A stretch of DNA of 42,582 nucleotides, taken from positions 1 to 42,582 of the forward strand of contig JAUJMS010000019.1 of NCBI GenBank assembly GCA_030446745.1. The letters are read 5' to 3'. The DNA is from Egibacteraceae bacterium (GTDB lineage Bacteria; Actinomycetota; Nitriliruptoria; Euzebyales; Egibacteraceae). Position 1 is the stretch's first letter. Each line of letters opens with the position of its first letter. Positions 17,850 through 26,558 of this stretch are shown in pieces. The notes beneath the pieces are model-generated. The model was not told the DNA's origin. It saw only the letters and a program-made list of their open reading frames with translations, and searched no databases. Both the position numbers and the translations under genes were made by a program.

Positions 17850-18060
17850 GGTTCGCGCTCGTCTCCCGCCGTTGCCCGCCGTTGCCGGTTCCGCCTCGCC
17901 ATGGTCACCCGGCCGACCACCGCAGTCTAGGAGGGTGAGCCCCCGAATACGGGTGGTGTCAGCGCCCCCGCCGAGGCGAGTGCTCCCACCCTGGACCGAC
18001 CGGGCGCCACGCGCGATCCTGCGCACGTCGTCGGGGACAGCAACCGAAAAGGAGCGGGCC
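17850..18060 (+). promoter_or_regulatory. Divergent intergenic region between cyclase and cyclic-nucleotide-binding genes
   Basis: The 211 bases hold promoters for both arms. On the minus strand TAGACT (17926-17931) is a -10 candidate for the cyclase operon. A short direct repeat, CGCCGTTGCC twice at 17868-17887, lies between it and the cyclase start. On the plus strand AAAAGGAG sits 8 bases before the ATG at 18061. I see no clear CRP-type palindrome. Confidence 0.4.
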
Positions 18061-19053
18061 ATGCGGGTGGAGTCGTCGGTTACGTCGGTGTCGTGGATTC
18101 CGTCCGAAGCGATCCGTGGCGCCTTCAAGCTCCCGATGGAGCTGGGCATCAGCCACTACGACGAGCCACCGCCCGACGTGCTCGACGACTTGGAAGCACT
18201 GCGCCTCGCGGACCGTTTCCGCTTCGCGAACGTGCTGGCCGCGTGGATCGAGGTCGAGGACGGTCGCGTCGTCGGGCACGGGCACACCGGCGGCGGGCAC
18301 ATCGGCGCGACGACCATCCGCGTCGGACCCAAGACGGCCACGTTCGCCGCGGTGGCGCTGCCCGACCTGCAACCCGCGCCGGAGGTCGGCGACGGCTGGG
18401 TCCGCTTCCTCCAGACCGCTGGTGGGCGGACCGGCGCGCCGATGCCCCGGCGGGTCAACCGGCCGCCGTTCGTGCAGCTCACCGCCCCCACGGCGTGGAC
18501 GACGCTGGCGCTGACGCTGCACGCCGACGGCCGCGCCGAGCACCAGCTGGTCGGGGCGAGCTCCTTCCCGCGCCACTGGGTCTACGACGCCGAGGGCAAG
18601 CTCGCCGCCAAGTCGGGACTGATCGACTACAAGAGCTGGGCGCTGGAGTCGTTCGGCACCCACAGTCCGTGGGGCGACATGGACTCCGCCGCCGTCGTGA
18701 CGCAGGTCGAGACGGCGCTGGAGCGCGAGCTGTCGACGACGATCATGCGCGGCGGGGCGAAGCCGAAGAAGCGCAAGGTCAAGGCCGGCGCCGCGCTTGT
18801 CGAGCAGGGCGACGAGGGCGACCAGCTGTACCTGCTGCTCGACGGCGTCTTGGGCGTCGAGGTGAACGGTGAGCCGCTCGCCGAGGTCGGTCCCGGTGCG
18901 ATCCTCGGCGAACGCGCGATCCTCGAGGGCGGACGGCGGACGTCGACGCTGCGCGCGGTCACCGCGTGTACCGTCGCGGTCGCCTCCGCCGACCAGGTCG
19001 ACCGGGAGGCACTGGCCGAGGTGGCGAAGGGTCACCGGCGGGAGGACGGGTAG
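18061..19053 (+). CDS. Cyclic-nucleotide-binding protein with novel N-terminal domain
   Basis: A 330-residue protein. Residues 1-235 form a beta-rich domain with no motif I recognise; notable parts are VEDGRVVGHGHTGGGHIG, PDLQPAPEVGDGWVRF and the FGTHSPWGDMD segment. A basic linker AKPKKRKVKAG leads to a C-terminal cNMP-binding domain (about 240-325): GDEGDQLYLLLDGVLGVEVN, then the phosphate-binding cassette GERAILEGGRRTSTLRA with Glu284 and Arg293 nine apart, the pair that holds ribose and phosphate in CRP and PKA. So binding looks competent. No DNA-binding domain is seen, so it is not a CRP regulator. AAAAGGAG precedes the ATG. It is divergent from the receiver-cyclase and three bases ahead of an MBL-fold hydrolase. 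Confidence 0.88.
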   Translation: MRVESSVTSVSWIPSEAIRGAFKLPMELGISHYDEPPPDVLDDLEALRLADRFRFANVLAAWIEVEDGRVVGHGHTGGGHIGATTIRVGPKTATFAAVALPDLQPAPEVGDGWVRFLQTAGGRTGAPMPRRVNRPPFVQLTAPTAWTTLALTLHADGRAEHQLVGASSFPRHWVYDAEGKLAAKSGLIDYKSWALESFGTHSPWGDMDSAAVVTQVETALERELSTTIMRGGAKPKKRKVKAGAALVEQGDEGDQLYLLLDGVLGVEVNGEPLAEVGPGAILGERAILEGGRRTSTLRAVTACTVAVASADQVDREALAEVAKGHRREDG

Positions 19054-19056
19054 CGC

Positions 19057-19911
19057 GTGCGCCTGCACTTCTGTGGGACCCGGGGCTCGACGCCAGCCCC
19101 GGGTCCTGACTTTGTCCGCTACGGCGGCAACACGTCGTGCGTGGCGGTGGCGCGCGACGGAGCGGTGCCCACCTTGGTGGTCGACGCGGGGACAGGCCTG
19201 CGTGCCGTCTCGCGGCTGCTCGACGGGCAGCCGTTCGACGGGGCGATCGTGCTCAGCCACCTGCACTGGGACCACACCCAGGGGTTGCCGTTCTTCCGCG
19301 GCGGCGACCAGCCCGACGCGCGCGTCACGCTCTACCTGCCGGCGCAGGACGGCGACCCCGAGAACGTCCTCGCTCGCGGGATGTCGCCGCCGCACTTCCC
19401 GATCCGGCCGTCGCAGCTGCGTGGGCACTGGCGCTTCAGCTGGCTCGACGAGGGCGAGCACGAGCTCGCCGGCTTCCGGGTGCTGGCGTGCGAGATCCCC
19501 CACAAGGGCGGGCGCACGTTCGGGTACCGCGTCAGCGACGCCACCGGCGCCTTCGCGTACCTGTCCGACCACCATCCGTTCAGCGTGGGTCCAGGGCCGA
19601 CCGGGTTCGGCGAGTACCACGCCGCGGTGTGCGCGCTGGTCGAGGGTGCCGACGTGCTGATCCACGACGCCCAGTACACCGCCGAGGAGTTCGGGGAGCG
19701 GGCGCACTTCGGGCACTCCACGATCGACTACGCCGTCGGCCTGGCGGAGCACTGCGCGGTGCCGGCGCTCGTGCTGTTCCACCACGACCCGCCGCGCACC
19801 GACGCCGACCTGGACGCGCTGCTGGCCGGCGCACAGCAGGCGACCACGACCGTCGCGGTCAGCGCCGCGGCGGAGGGCACCTGGCTCGACCTGCCACGCT
19901 GCGGTGGCTGA
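19057..19911 (+). CDS. MBL-fold metallohydrolase, possible cyclic-nucleotide phosphodiesterase
   Basis: A 284-residue beta-lactamase-fold hydrolase of the PhnP/RNase Z-like branch. Metal ligands are visible in LSHLHWDHTQGLPFF (HxHxDH), a His in EIPHKGG, Asp in YLSDHHP and His in LFHHDPP; the start MRLHFCGTRGSTPAP with YGGNTSC is typical of this branch. The closest families include nucleotide and phosphonate phosphodiesterases. It begins with GTG three bases after the stop of the cyclic-nucleotide-binding gene, with GGGAGGA upstream, so the two are made together. Context suggests it may hydrolyse the cyclic nucleotide made by the divergent cyclase; the family alone does not prove that. Its end overlaps the next gene by eight bases. 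Confidence 0.9.
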   Translation: MRLHFCGTRGSTPAPGPDFVRYGGNTSCVAVARDGAVPTLVVDAGTGLRAVSRLLDGQPFDGAIVLSHLHWDHTQGLPFFRGGDQPDARVTLYLPAQDGDPENVLARGMSPPHFPIRPSQLRGHWRFSWLDEGEHELAGFRVLACEIPHKGGRTFGYRVSDATGAFAYLSDHHPFSVGPGPTGFGEYHAAVCALVEGADVLIHDAQYTAEEFGERAHFGHSTIDYAVGLAEHCAVPALVLFHHDPPRTDADLDALLAGAQQATTTVAVSAAAEGTWLDLPRCGG

Positions 19912-21337
19912 GCGCTACGACGCCGTCGTCGTCGGCGCCGGACCCAACGGCCTGGCCGCGGCCATCCGACTGTGCGAGGCAGGTCGTCGCGTGCTGCTCG
20001 TCGAGGCCGCCGACCGCGTCGGCGGCGGCAGCCGCTCGGCGGAGCTGACGCTGCCGGGCTTCGTGCACGACGTCTGCTCCGCGATCCACCCGCTCGCCGT
20101 GTCGTCGCCGTACCTGTCCACGCTGCCACTGGAGCGCTACGGACTCGCGTGGGTCCATCCCGACGCGGCCTTGGCGCATCCGCTCGACGACGGACCGGCG
20201 GCCGTGCTCGAGCGCTCGGTCGACGCGACCGCCGCGGGACTGGACGGCGACGGGGCGGCGTGGCGTGCCCTCATCGGTCCGCTCGTCGACGCGTGGCCCA
20301 CGATTCGCGACCAACTGCTCGGTCCACCGCGCCCGCCGCGCCATCCGCTGAAGCTGGCGCGCTTCGGTCGGTCCGCGGTCCGCTCGGCGGCCCGCCTGGC
20401 ACGGTCGCGGTTCTCCGGTCCACGGGCACAGGCACTGTTCGCCGGGATGTCGGCGCATGCGTTCGTCCCGCTGGAGCGGCCGCTGACCGCCGGGTACGGG
20501 TTGACGCTCGGTATTTCGGGTCACGCCGTCGGCTGGCCGCTGGCGCGCGGTGGCTCACAGGCCATCGCCGACGCGCTCGCCGCCCATCTGCGCGCGCTGG
20601 GCGGCGAGATCGTGACCGGGACGACGATCGCGACGCTGGCGGAGCTGCCGCCGGCGGACGCGATGCTGCTCGACGTCAGTCCCCGCCAGCTCGTCGCCAT
20701 CGCCGGCGACCGTCTGCCCGCGCCGGTGCGCCGCCAGTTCGCCCGCTTCCGCTACGGCCCCGGCGTGTTCAAGGTCGACTACGCCCTCGACGGCCCCGTC
20801 CCGTGGAAGGCCGCAGGCGCCGAGCGTGCCGCGACGCTGCACCTCGGCGGCACCCTCGACGAGATCGCGGCGGGCGAGCGTGACGTCGCCGCGGGGCGCC
20901 ATCCGGACCGGCCGTTCGTCCTGGCGGCGCAGCAGACGCTGTTCGACCCGACCCGCGCGCCGGCGGGGCGTCACACCCTGTGGACCTACTGCCACGTCCC
21001 GAGCGGCTCGGCGGTGGACATGACCGACCGCATCGAGGCGCAGCTCGAGCGCTTCGCGCCGGGCTTCCGCGACCGGGTGCTCGCCAGGACGACGACCACC
21101 TGCGCGAAGTACGAGGCCTACAACGCCAACTACGTCGGCGGCGACATCTCGGGCGGGGCGAACACCGGCCTGCGCGCCCTCGTCCGCCCGCGCTGGACGC
21201 TGCGGCCGTACGGGACCGGGGCGCCGGGGCTGTACCTGTGCTCGGCGTCGACCCCGCCGGGCGGGGGCGTCCACGGGATGTGCGGCTACCACGCCGCCGA
21301 AGCCCTGCTGCGCGACACCCGCCGCCAGCGACGCTGA
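19904..21337 (+). CDS. FAD-dependent oxidoreductase, phytoene desaturase-like (CrtI/PYROXD2 type)
   Basis: A 477-residue flavoprotein. The N-terminal dinucleotide-binding motif VVVGAGPNGLAAAIRLCEAG is followed by VLLVEAADRVGGGSRS, the typical FAD beta-alpha-beta pattern. The C-terminal part has GLYLCSASTPPGGGVHGMCGYHAAE, the FAD-binding end of CrtI-like proteins; GGGVHGMCG is characteristic of the PYROXD2 subgroup of unassigned amine or carotenoid-type oxidoreductases. No carotenoid genes are nearby, so pigment synthesis is not supported. The GTG at 19904 overlaps the MBL gene end, so it belongs to the cyclic-nucleotide operon, though its role there is unclear. The second half of the operon may simply share a promoter. 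Confidence 0.9.
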   Translation: MAERYDAVVVGAGPNGLAAAIRLCEAGRRVLLVEAADRVGGGSRSAELTLPGFVHDVCSAIHPLAVSSPYLSTLPLERYGLAWVHPDAALAHPLDDGPAAVLERSVDATAAGLDGDGAAWRALIGPLVDAWPTIRDQLLGPPRPPRHPLKLARFGRSAVRSAARLARSRFSGPRAQALFAGMSAHAFVPLERPLTAGYGLTLGISGHAVGWPLARGGSQAIADALAAHLRALGGEIVTGTTIATLAELPPADAMLLDVSPRQLVAIAGDRLPAPVRRQFARFRYGPGVFKVDYALDGPVPWKAAGAERAATLHLGGTLDEIAAGERDVAAGRHPDRPFVLAAQQTLFDPTRAPAGRHTLWTYCHVPSGSAVDMTDRIEAQLERFAPGFRDRVLARTTTTCAKYEAYNANYVGGDISGGANTGLRALVRPRWTLRPYGTGAPGLYLCSASTPPGGGVHGMCGYHAAEALLRDTRRQRR

Positions 21338-21399
21338 CAGGGTTCGGTATGCCGGCGGCGCTGGCGGGTGCGGCCGCATCGTAGAGTCGTAACGACACA

Positions 21400-21473
21400 C
21401 GGGACGTGGCGCAGCCTGGCAGCGCACCTGCTTTGGGAGCAGGGGGTCGCGGGTTCAAATCCCGCCGTCCCGA
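21400..21473 (+). tRNA. tRNA-Pro (anticodon TGG)
   Basis: 74 bases. Acceptor CGGGACG pairs with CGTCCCG, discriminator A. Anticodon loop TTTGGGA between CCTGC and GCAGG gives TGG, reading CCA. The T arm has GGGTTCAAATCCC. No CCA is encoded. TAGAGT at 21382 is a -10 candidate. Confidence 0.95.
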
Positions 21474-21501
21474 CGCGGCCCCGGACCGGTCCGGGCGCCA
21501 T

Positions 21502-21572
21502 GCGGGTGTAGCTCAATGGCAGAGCTCCAGCCTTCCAAGCTGGTGATGCGGGTTCGATTCCCGTCGCCCGCT
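21502..21572 (+). tRNA. tRNA-Gly (anticodon TCC)
   Basis: 71 bases. Acceptor GCGGGTG pairs with CGCCCGC including one G-U, discriminator T. Anticodon loop CTTCCAA between CCAGC and GCTGG gives TCC, reading GGA. T arm GGGTTCGATTCCC. It lies 28 bases after tRNA-Pro and may be cotranscribed. Confidence 0.95.
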
Positions 21573-21666
21573 CGATACGGACGCGCCGGTCAGGCGCGCC
21601 CTGTTGCCGTCACCGGCCGACCGGACTGGGGCGCACCGCTGGCCTCGACGCCAGAGGCGCACAGCC

Positions 21667-22443
21667 CTACCGGTGGCTCATGACGTTGACCACGACGCCG
21701 TTGGGGTCGGCGACGAAGAACCGCCGAACGCCCCACGGCTCGTCTGACAGCGGGTAGACGACCGGCAAACCGCGGCGCAGCGCTTCGGCGTGGAGGGCGT
21801 CGACGTCGCCGACCTCGACGGTGACGCTCGGCTGTAGCGCCGAGGAGTCGTCGGCCACGATGCTGAGCTGAGCGGTCGGGTTCGTCGGCGACACGAACGT
21901 GACGATCCAACCCATGTCCATCGCCTGGCTGAACCCGAGGAAGCCGACGTAGAAGTCCCTGCTCTCAGCGAACCGGCCCGAGGCGATGTGCGGCATCGCC
22001 CTGCGGATGACGCTGCCCTGCTGCCCGCCCTCGGAGTGCGACGCGCCCCGGTAGGTGCCGAAGCTCCACAGGTTGCCCTCAGGGTCGCGGACGGTGAAAC
22101 CGCGGCCGTGGGGCTCGTCGAGCAGGCCCTGCACGACCTCGGCACCGGCCGCGACGGCGCGCTCGAACAGGGCGTCGGGCTCGTCGGTCACGAGGTAGAC
22201 CGAGCCGGCAGCCACCTGCATGTGCGCGTGAACGCCCTCGTCGTAGGCGGTGGAGCCAAGCATGATCCTGCCACCTCGCGGCCATCGCAGCTCCGCATGG
22301 GCGACGACGTCGTCACCTTCGCCGGGTACGACGAGCACCTGTGTGAAGCCGAAGGCGTCGGTCAGGAAGCGGATGGCGGCCGGAGCGTCGGCGTAGCGCA
22401 GTGCCGGCCAGACGCTCGCGGCGCTGTGGGTGATCGTGTCCAT
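21667..22443 (-). CDS. VOC family protein with two glyoxalase-type domains
   Basis: A 258-residue protein with two vicinal-oxygen-chelate domains. Domain 1 (about 10-125) contains YADAPAAIRFLTDAFGF and GFTVRDPEGNLWSFGTY, the pattern of bleomycin-resistance/glyoxalase proteins. Domain 2 (about 135-258) has SRDFYVGFLGF and FFVADPNGVVVNVMSH. Such two-domain proteins bind or modify small molecules; the substrate is not predictable. The ATG at 22443 lies five bases after the stop of an AraC-type regulator on the same strand, so the two form an operon, and the regulator probably controls it. A GTG nine bases earlier would overlap the regulator. Confidence 0.9.
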   Translation of the reverse strand: MDTITHSAASVWPALRYADAPAAIRFLTDAFGFTQVLVVPGEGDDVVAHAELRWPRGGRIMLGSTAYDEGVHAHMQVAAGSVYLVTDEPDALFERAVAAGAEVVQGLLDEPHGRGFTVRDPEGNLWSFGTYRGASHSEGGQQGSVIRRAMPHIASGRFAESRDFYVGFLGFSQAMDMGWIVTFVSPTNPTAQLSIVADDSSALQPSVTVEVGDVDALHAEALRRGLPVVYPLSDEPWGVRRFFVADPNGVVVNVMSHR

Positions 22444-22448
22444 GCCGT

Positions 22449-23286
22449 TCACGATGCGCCGGCGTGCAACGGCGTGTCTTGGACGGATGGGAGTTCCGCC
22501 GCCATCCATGCGGTGGGAGTGCAGCCCGCCAGCGTTCGCCAGTCACGGGTCAGGTGAGCCTGGTCGTAGTAGCCGCAGGTCACGGCGATCTCGGCGAGGC
22601 CCCGTCGTGCCGGCCGCTCCAGCAGCCGGCGGCTACGCTCGAATCGCAGCACCATGGCCGCCGCCTTGGGCGACAGGCCAAACTCGTCGCGGAAGCGCTC
22701 GCCCAGGTGTCGCCGGCTCCAGCCCACCGCCTCGGCGAGGGCAGCGACCTGGACCGTCCCGCCGGTGGCGAGCAACCGGCGCCAGGCCCACGTCACCTCA
22801 GGCGCGGGCGGATCGACCTCGACAACCGCGCGCCAGGACCCGGTCGAGCACGGCGAAGCGTGCGGGCCAGCCGGACGCGGTCGTCAGCCGGTCGGCCAGC
22901 TCGTCGGCCCGACGGCCCAGCAGGTCGCTCAGCTCCACCACATGCGACGCGAGCTCCCGAGCGGGCACGCCGAGGAGCGCCCTGGCGCCCAGGGGCGTGA
23001 GCTCCAGGTGCATGCCGTGCTGGTGTCCGTCATGGTGGATCGTGGCGGGAGCGACGTGGAGGCCACCCGCAAGTGCCTGGAACGAGTGCGGCTGCTGTGC
23101 CGCATCGGGCATCGCCGCGATGTCGACCCGCGGGCCGCTGATGATCACCGTGATGTGGCGGGAGGGAAGTCCCTGATGCGACCCCGGGGCGAGACCCGCC
23201 TGTCGGTAGCCGAGGTAGCGCTCGACGAAAGGACGCAGGGCGGGGTCGGGGCGCCCGATCGCGGACTCCACCACCGGCTCACCCAT
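22449..23286 (-). CDS. AraC family transcriptional regulator (one-base frameshift in this sequence)
   Basis: Two frames together make one 278-residue AraC regulator. The N-terminal part (MGEPVVESAIGRPDPALRPF, then HGMHLELTPLGARALLG) is the sensor type common in actinobacterial AraC proteins. The C-terminal double HTH contains LAEAVGWSRRHLGERFRDEFG and IAVTCGYYDQAHLTRDWR, both typical. They join near 22824 (minus strand GGTTGTCGAG): removing one T gives the continuous ARGVEVDPPAPEVTWAW. A sequencing insertion is more likely than decay, since both parts are well preserved. The ATG 23286 is supported by TACCTT six bases upstream. It is in an operon with the VOC gene and divergent from an ABC transporter. 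Confidence 0.85.
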
Positions 23287-23292
23287 CCGGGG

Positions 23293-23298
23293 AAGGTA
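23293..23298 (-). promoter_or_regulatory. Leaderless -10 element of the AraC regulator (TACCTT)
   Basis: Minus-strand TACCTT lies six bases before the ATG at 23286. It helps decide the start, since the frame is open further upstream. Confidence 0.45.
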
Positions 23299-23440
23299 CC
23301 GGGATCCGCGCGCCCGGGACGGATGCTCGCGTTGGGGACGTCTGCCGCAGCTGTGGGTGGGCGTCGACATCCGGGGGCGGCTGCTCGATGATTCACCCGG
23401 GCTGCCCTATCCGGCAGCCGGACCGAGAAAAGGCCCGGTC

Positions 23441-25405
23441 TTGACGGACGGAACCGCAGCCCCAGACAGTGAGCCGGCGGCTGCGGCCGCGCGCGCCTGC
23501 TCCGACGACGTCGTCGACGGGGCCCGCGCCCGCCCCCGCCCCCGCCCCAAGTCGCTGCGGCTGCTGCCGAGAGTCTGCCGTGACGCCGTCCGGCTGGTGT
23601 GGGCCGCCGCCCCGCGTGAGCTGGTCGTCAGTATCGCCCTCAAGATGGTCTCCGGCGCGGGCCTGGCCTTGCTGCTGCTGCTCGGCCGCGGCCTGATGGC
23701 CGCGGCGGTCGCCAGCGCCCAGGCCAGCGGCGGCAGCGCGCAGGTGCTGCCCCGTGTCGCGGGCGTCGCGGCGATCGTCTCCGCGCTCGGCCTCGCCGCC
23801 GCCGCCGGGCGCGAGGTCCGCGAGGTCCTGTCAGAGAAGACCGCCCGGCACGCGCAGGAACGCATCATCGGCGTCGCGACCGCGGTCGAGCTGTGGGCGT
23901 ACGAAACCCCGGCGTTTCACGACCGGCTCGTCCGCGCCGCGACGGGCGGACAGCACCGACCGATCCAGCTCGTCGACGGGCTCATCGGCTCGATCGGCGC
24001 CGTTGCCGGCATCGCCGGTATCGTCGTCGCCCTGCTGGCGATCCAACCGTGGCTGGTGCCGTTTCTTCTCGTCGCAGCGATCCCGCTGATGTTGGGTGTG
24101 CTCAAGGCCGGCGAGGCCCTGTTCGGGTTCCACCTGCGCATGACGTCGGCGACACGGCAGCGCAACTACGTCTACGAGCTGCTCACCGCCAAGCGGTCCG
24201 CCACCGAGGTCCGCGCGTTCGGCCTCACCGGCCACCTGGTCGACCGGCACGCCACGCTCTACGACGAGCACATGGCCGAGCTGCGCGCCACCGCCCGCAG
24301 ACGCTTCCGCCTGGCCGTGATCGGCAACCTCGGCCTCGCGGCCACCCTCGGCGGCGCCATCACCCTGCTGCTGCACCTGGCGCTTGCCGGTCACATCCGG
24401 CTGGCCGAAGCCGCCACCGCCGGTGCCGCGCTGCTCATCCTCGGGGAACGCATCATGACCACCGTCATGAGCGTCGGCGAGATCTACGAAGCCGGGCTGT
24501 TCGTCGAGGACTACACCGCCTTCCTGGAACAGGGGCCGTCGGCCGTCACCGCCCGCCCGCACCTCGCGGCACCCACCGGGTTCGCTCGCATCACCGTCGA
24601 CGGCGTCAGCTTCACCTACCCCTCGGCCACTCGCCCCGCGCTGCGCAACGTCTCGCTGCAGATCGACAAGGGGGAGATCATCGCCCTCGTCGGCGAGAAC
24701 GGCTCCGGCAAGACGACGCTTGCCAAGCTGCTGTGCCGCCTCTACCTGCCCGACAGCGGGCGCATCTGTTGGGATGCCACCGCTACCGCAATGGTCGATC
24801 CCGACCAGTTGCGGCGCAACGTCGCGGTCATCTTCCAGGACTTCCTGCACTACGCGCTGCCTGCCCGGGAGAACATCGGCCTCGGTGCCGTCGAGCGCAT
24901 CGATGACCTCGACGCGATCGAGGCGGCCGCCGGCCACGCCGGCGCACACGGGACCATCAGCGGCCTGCCCGACGGGTACGACACCATCCTCAGCCCCGAG
25001 TTCGCCGGCGGCCACGACCTGTCCGTCGGCCAGTGGCAACGCGTCGCCCTGGCCCGCGCTTTCATGCGCGACGCCCCGCTGATCATCCTTGACGAGCCCA
25101 CCGCCGCCCTCGATCCACGAGCCGAGCACGACCTGTTCGCCAGCATCCGCACCCTGTGCGCCGGCCGCACCGTGCTGCTCATCTCGCACCGCTACTCCAC
25201 CGTGCGCGCCGCCGACCGGATCTACCTGCTCAACGACGGGGTGATCGCCGAACACGGCAGCCACGCCGACCTGATGGCGCTCGGCGGGACCTACGCCGAG
25301 CTGTTCACCCTCCAAGCCGCCGCCTACGACCAATCGTCACCGCACGGCGCACGCGCGCCGGCCGTTTCGGCCGGTCTCGCGTCGAGGCGGCGTGTGAGGG
25401 GATAA
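23441..25405 (+). CDS. ABC exporter half-transporter (fused permease and ATPase)
   Basis: About 654 residues: a type IV exporter half-transporter that would act as a dimer. The membrane part (residues about 55-370) has five to six hydrophobic segments. The ATPase has Walker A GENGSGKTTLAK, Q-loop IFQDFLHYALP, signature LSVGQWQRVALARA (S and Q match the family consensus), Walker B LIILDEPTAALD and the switch His in LISHRYSTV. The start is uncertain: TTG 23441 has GAGAAAAGG at good distance, while GTG 23357 adds 28 residues. The N-terminus is Ala/Arg-rich with RARPRPRPK. No second half-transporter is adjacent, so it is probably a homodimer. It is divergent from the AraC-VOC operon; substrate unknown. 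Confidence 0.9.
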   Translation: MTDGTAAPDSEPAAAAARACSDDVVDGARARPRPRPKSLRLLPRVCRDAVRLVWAAAPRELVVSIALKMVSGAGLALLLLLGRGLMAAAVASAQASGGSAQVLPRVAGVAAIVSALGLAAAAGREVREVLSEKTARHAQERIIGVATAVELWAYETPAFHDRLVRAATGGQHRPIQLVDGLIGSIGAVAGIAGIVVALLAIQPWLVPFLLVAAIPLMLGVLKAGEALFGFHLRMTSATRQRNYVYELLTAKRSATEVRAFGLTGHLVDRHATLYDEHMAELRATARRRFRLAVIGNLGLAATLGGAITLLLHLALAGHIRLAEAATAGAALLILGERIMTTVMSVGEIYEAGLFVEDYTAFLEQGPSAVTARPHLAAPTGFARITVDGVSFTYPSATRPALRNVSLQIDKGEIIALVGENGSGKTTLAKLLCRLYLPDSGRICWDATATAMVDPDQLRRNVAVIFQDFLHYALPARENIGLGAVERIDDLDAIEAAAGHAGAHGTISGLPDGYDTILSPEFAGGHDLSVGQWQRVALARAFMRDAPLIILDEPTAALDPRAEHDLFASIRTLCAGRTVLLISHRYSTVRAADRIYLLNDGVIAEHGSHADLMALGGTYAELFTLQAAAYDQSSPHGARAPAVSAGLASRRRVRG

Positions 25406-25568
25406 CCGGCGCACCGCCTACTGGCGTGGTCGCCGACCGACGAACAGCTCCCGTGGACCCCACACCGACGACGTCACGCGGGCGCTGCGCAGAGCACCGC
25501 AGCGCGCCAACCGATCCTCCGCATGACGCCCGAGGCGCGAGTCGCGACAGGTTCGGGCCGGCTGGCCG

Positions 25569-26558
25569 TCACGTCGGTTTGGGGTTCGCGAGCAGCGCCT
25601 TCCATGTGCGCTCACCGACCACACCATCCCGGTCGAGACGTTGTTTCTTCTGGAACGCGAGGACAGCCCGCTCCGTGTCCTCGCCGAAGGAGCCGTCAAT
25701 GGCACCCGGGTCGAAGCCGTGCCGGTTGAGCGCCTGTTGCACGCGCTCGACAAAGCGGCCCTCGTCGCCGCGCTCCAAGATCGGGAGCTTGCCCGGATCC
25801 GCATCGGGTCGTCGGTCTCGCTTCACGGGCGACTTCTCGTCCGGGGTGGGCGGCTGGTCCGTCAAGAGCGCAGTCCAGGTCTGCAAACCGACCGTTCCGT
25901 CGACGTCGAGGGCCCGGCTTTTCTGGAACTCGCGCACCGCCCGCCGCGTGTCTGCCCCGAAATGTCCGTCGATCGTGCCGGGGTCGAAGCCCAGTTTTGC
26001 CAACCGCTTCTGAAGTCGTTGCACCGTGGGACCAGTGTCATTGAGTTGGAGCACCGGCCAGGTCTTTGGCTTCTTCGGGTCAGGCTTGGTCATGCGCACG
26101 GTCGACCAATCGATGCCGCGCTGCAGTTCGGTCCGAGACGCGACGACTTCGAAGTGCATCGCGTCCTTGACACTGGTGAACGCCCCGCCCCAACGGAAGA
26201 CCGGCTGCCCACCCTTGGTCCGAATGCCGACGATGGCGTCCACCATCCGCGACGGCATGTCGGTCACCAGTCGCCCGTCCGACCGGAACGGGTTCGAGTT
26301 CCAGTTGTAGTCCGCCGCGATGCCGTACGCGTGGAGGCTGTAGCCCGACCCGCCGGTGATCTTGCGACAGCAGAACGCGCCCGTATCCGCTGAGCGGGGC
26401 GCGTAGTCCGCCGCCTGCATCACCGCGTCGATCGCGCGAAACGCCTCGCCCGCCGCCTTCGCGACGGAGATCCGTGCACCGGAGTGCAGCGTCAACGTCG
26501 TCAGCGGCACTGAGCACGCGGGGCTCCACAACGATCGCAACTGCGACGTCGTTCGCAT
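25569..26558 (-). CDS. M15-family peptidoglycan peptidase with two PG-binding domains (endolysin-like)
   Basis: A 329-residue protein. Residues 20-150 are a D-Ala-D-Ala / L-Ala-D-Glu peptidase of the M15 zinc family: His76 and Asp83 in SLHAYGIAAD and His135 in AMHFEV are the three zinc ligands. Two PG_binding_1 domains follow at about 168-232 and 257-323, each with the repeat FDPGxIDGxFGxDTxRAV and WxALL. AAGGGGAA sits six bases before the ATG at 26558. No signal peptide is evident, so it resembles a phage endolysin or a protein released by lysis, though other phage genes are absent. Its GC looks lower than that of its neighbours, which suggests transfer. Confidence 0.9.
   Translation of the reverse strand: MRTTSQLRSLWSPACSVPLTTLTLHSGARISVAKAAGEAFRAIDAVMQAADYAPRSADTGAFCCRKITGGSGYSLHAYGIAADYNWNSNPFRSDGRLVTDMPSRMVDAIVGIRTKGGQPVFRWGGAFTSVKDAMHFEVVASRTELQRGIDWSTVRMTKPDPKKPKTWPVLQLNDTGPTVQRLQKRLAKLGFDPGTIDGHFGADTRRAVREFQKSRALDVDGTVGLQTWTALLTDQPPTPDEKSPVKRDRRPDADPGKLPILERGDEGRFVERVQQALNRHGFDPGAIDGSFGEDTERAVLAFQKKQRLDRDGVVGERTWKALLANPKPT

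Noticed and set aside
19904..21337. Carotenoid pathway gene
   Set aside because: The protein is of the PYROXD2-like branch and no other carotenoid gene is present.
25569..26558. Prophage based on the endolysin-like peptidase
   Set aside because: No capsid, tail, integrase or holin gene is nearby; a single gene does not make a prophage.
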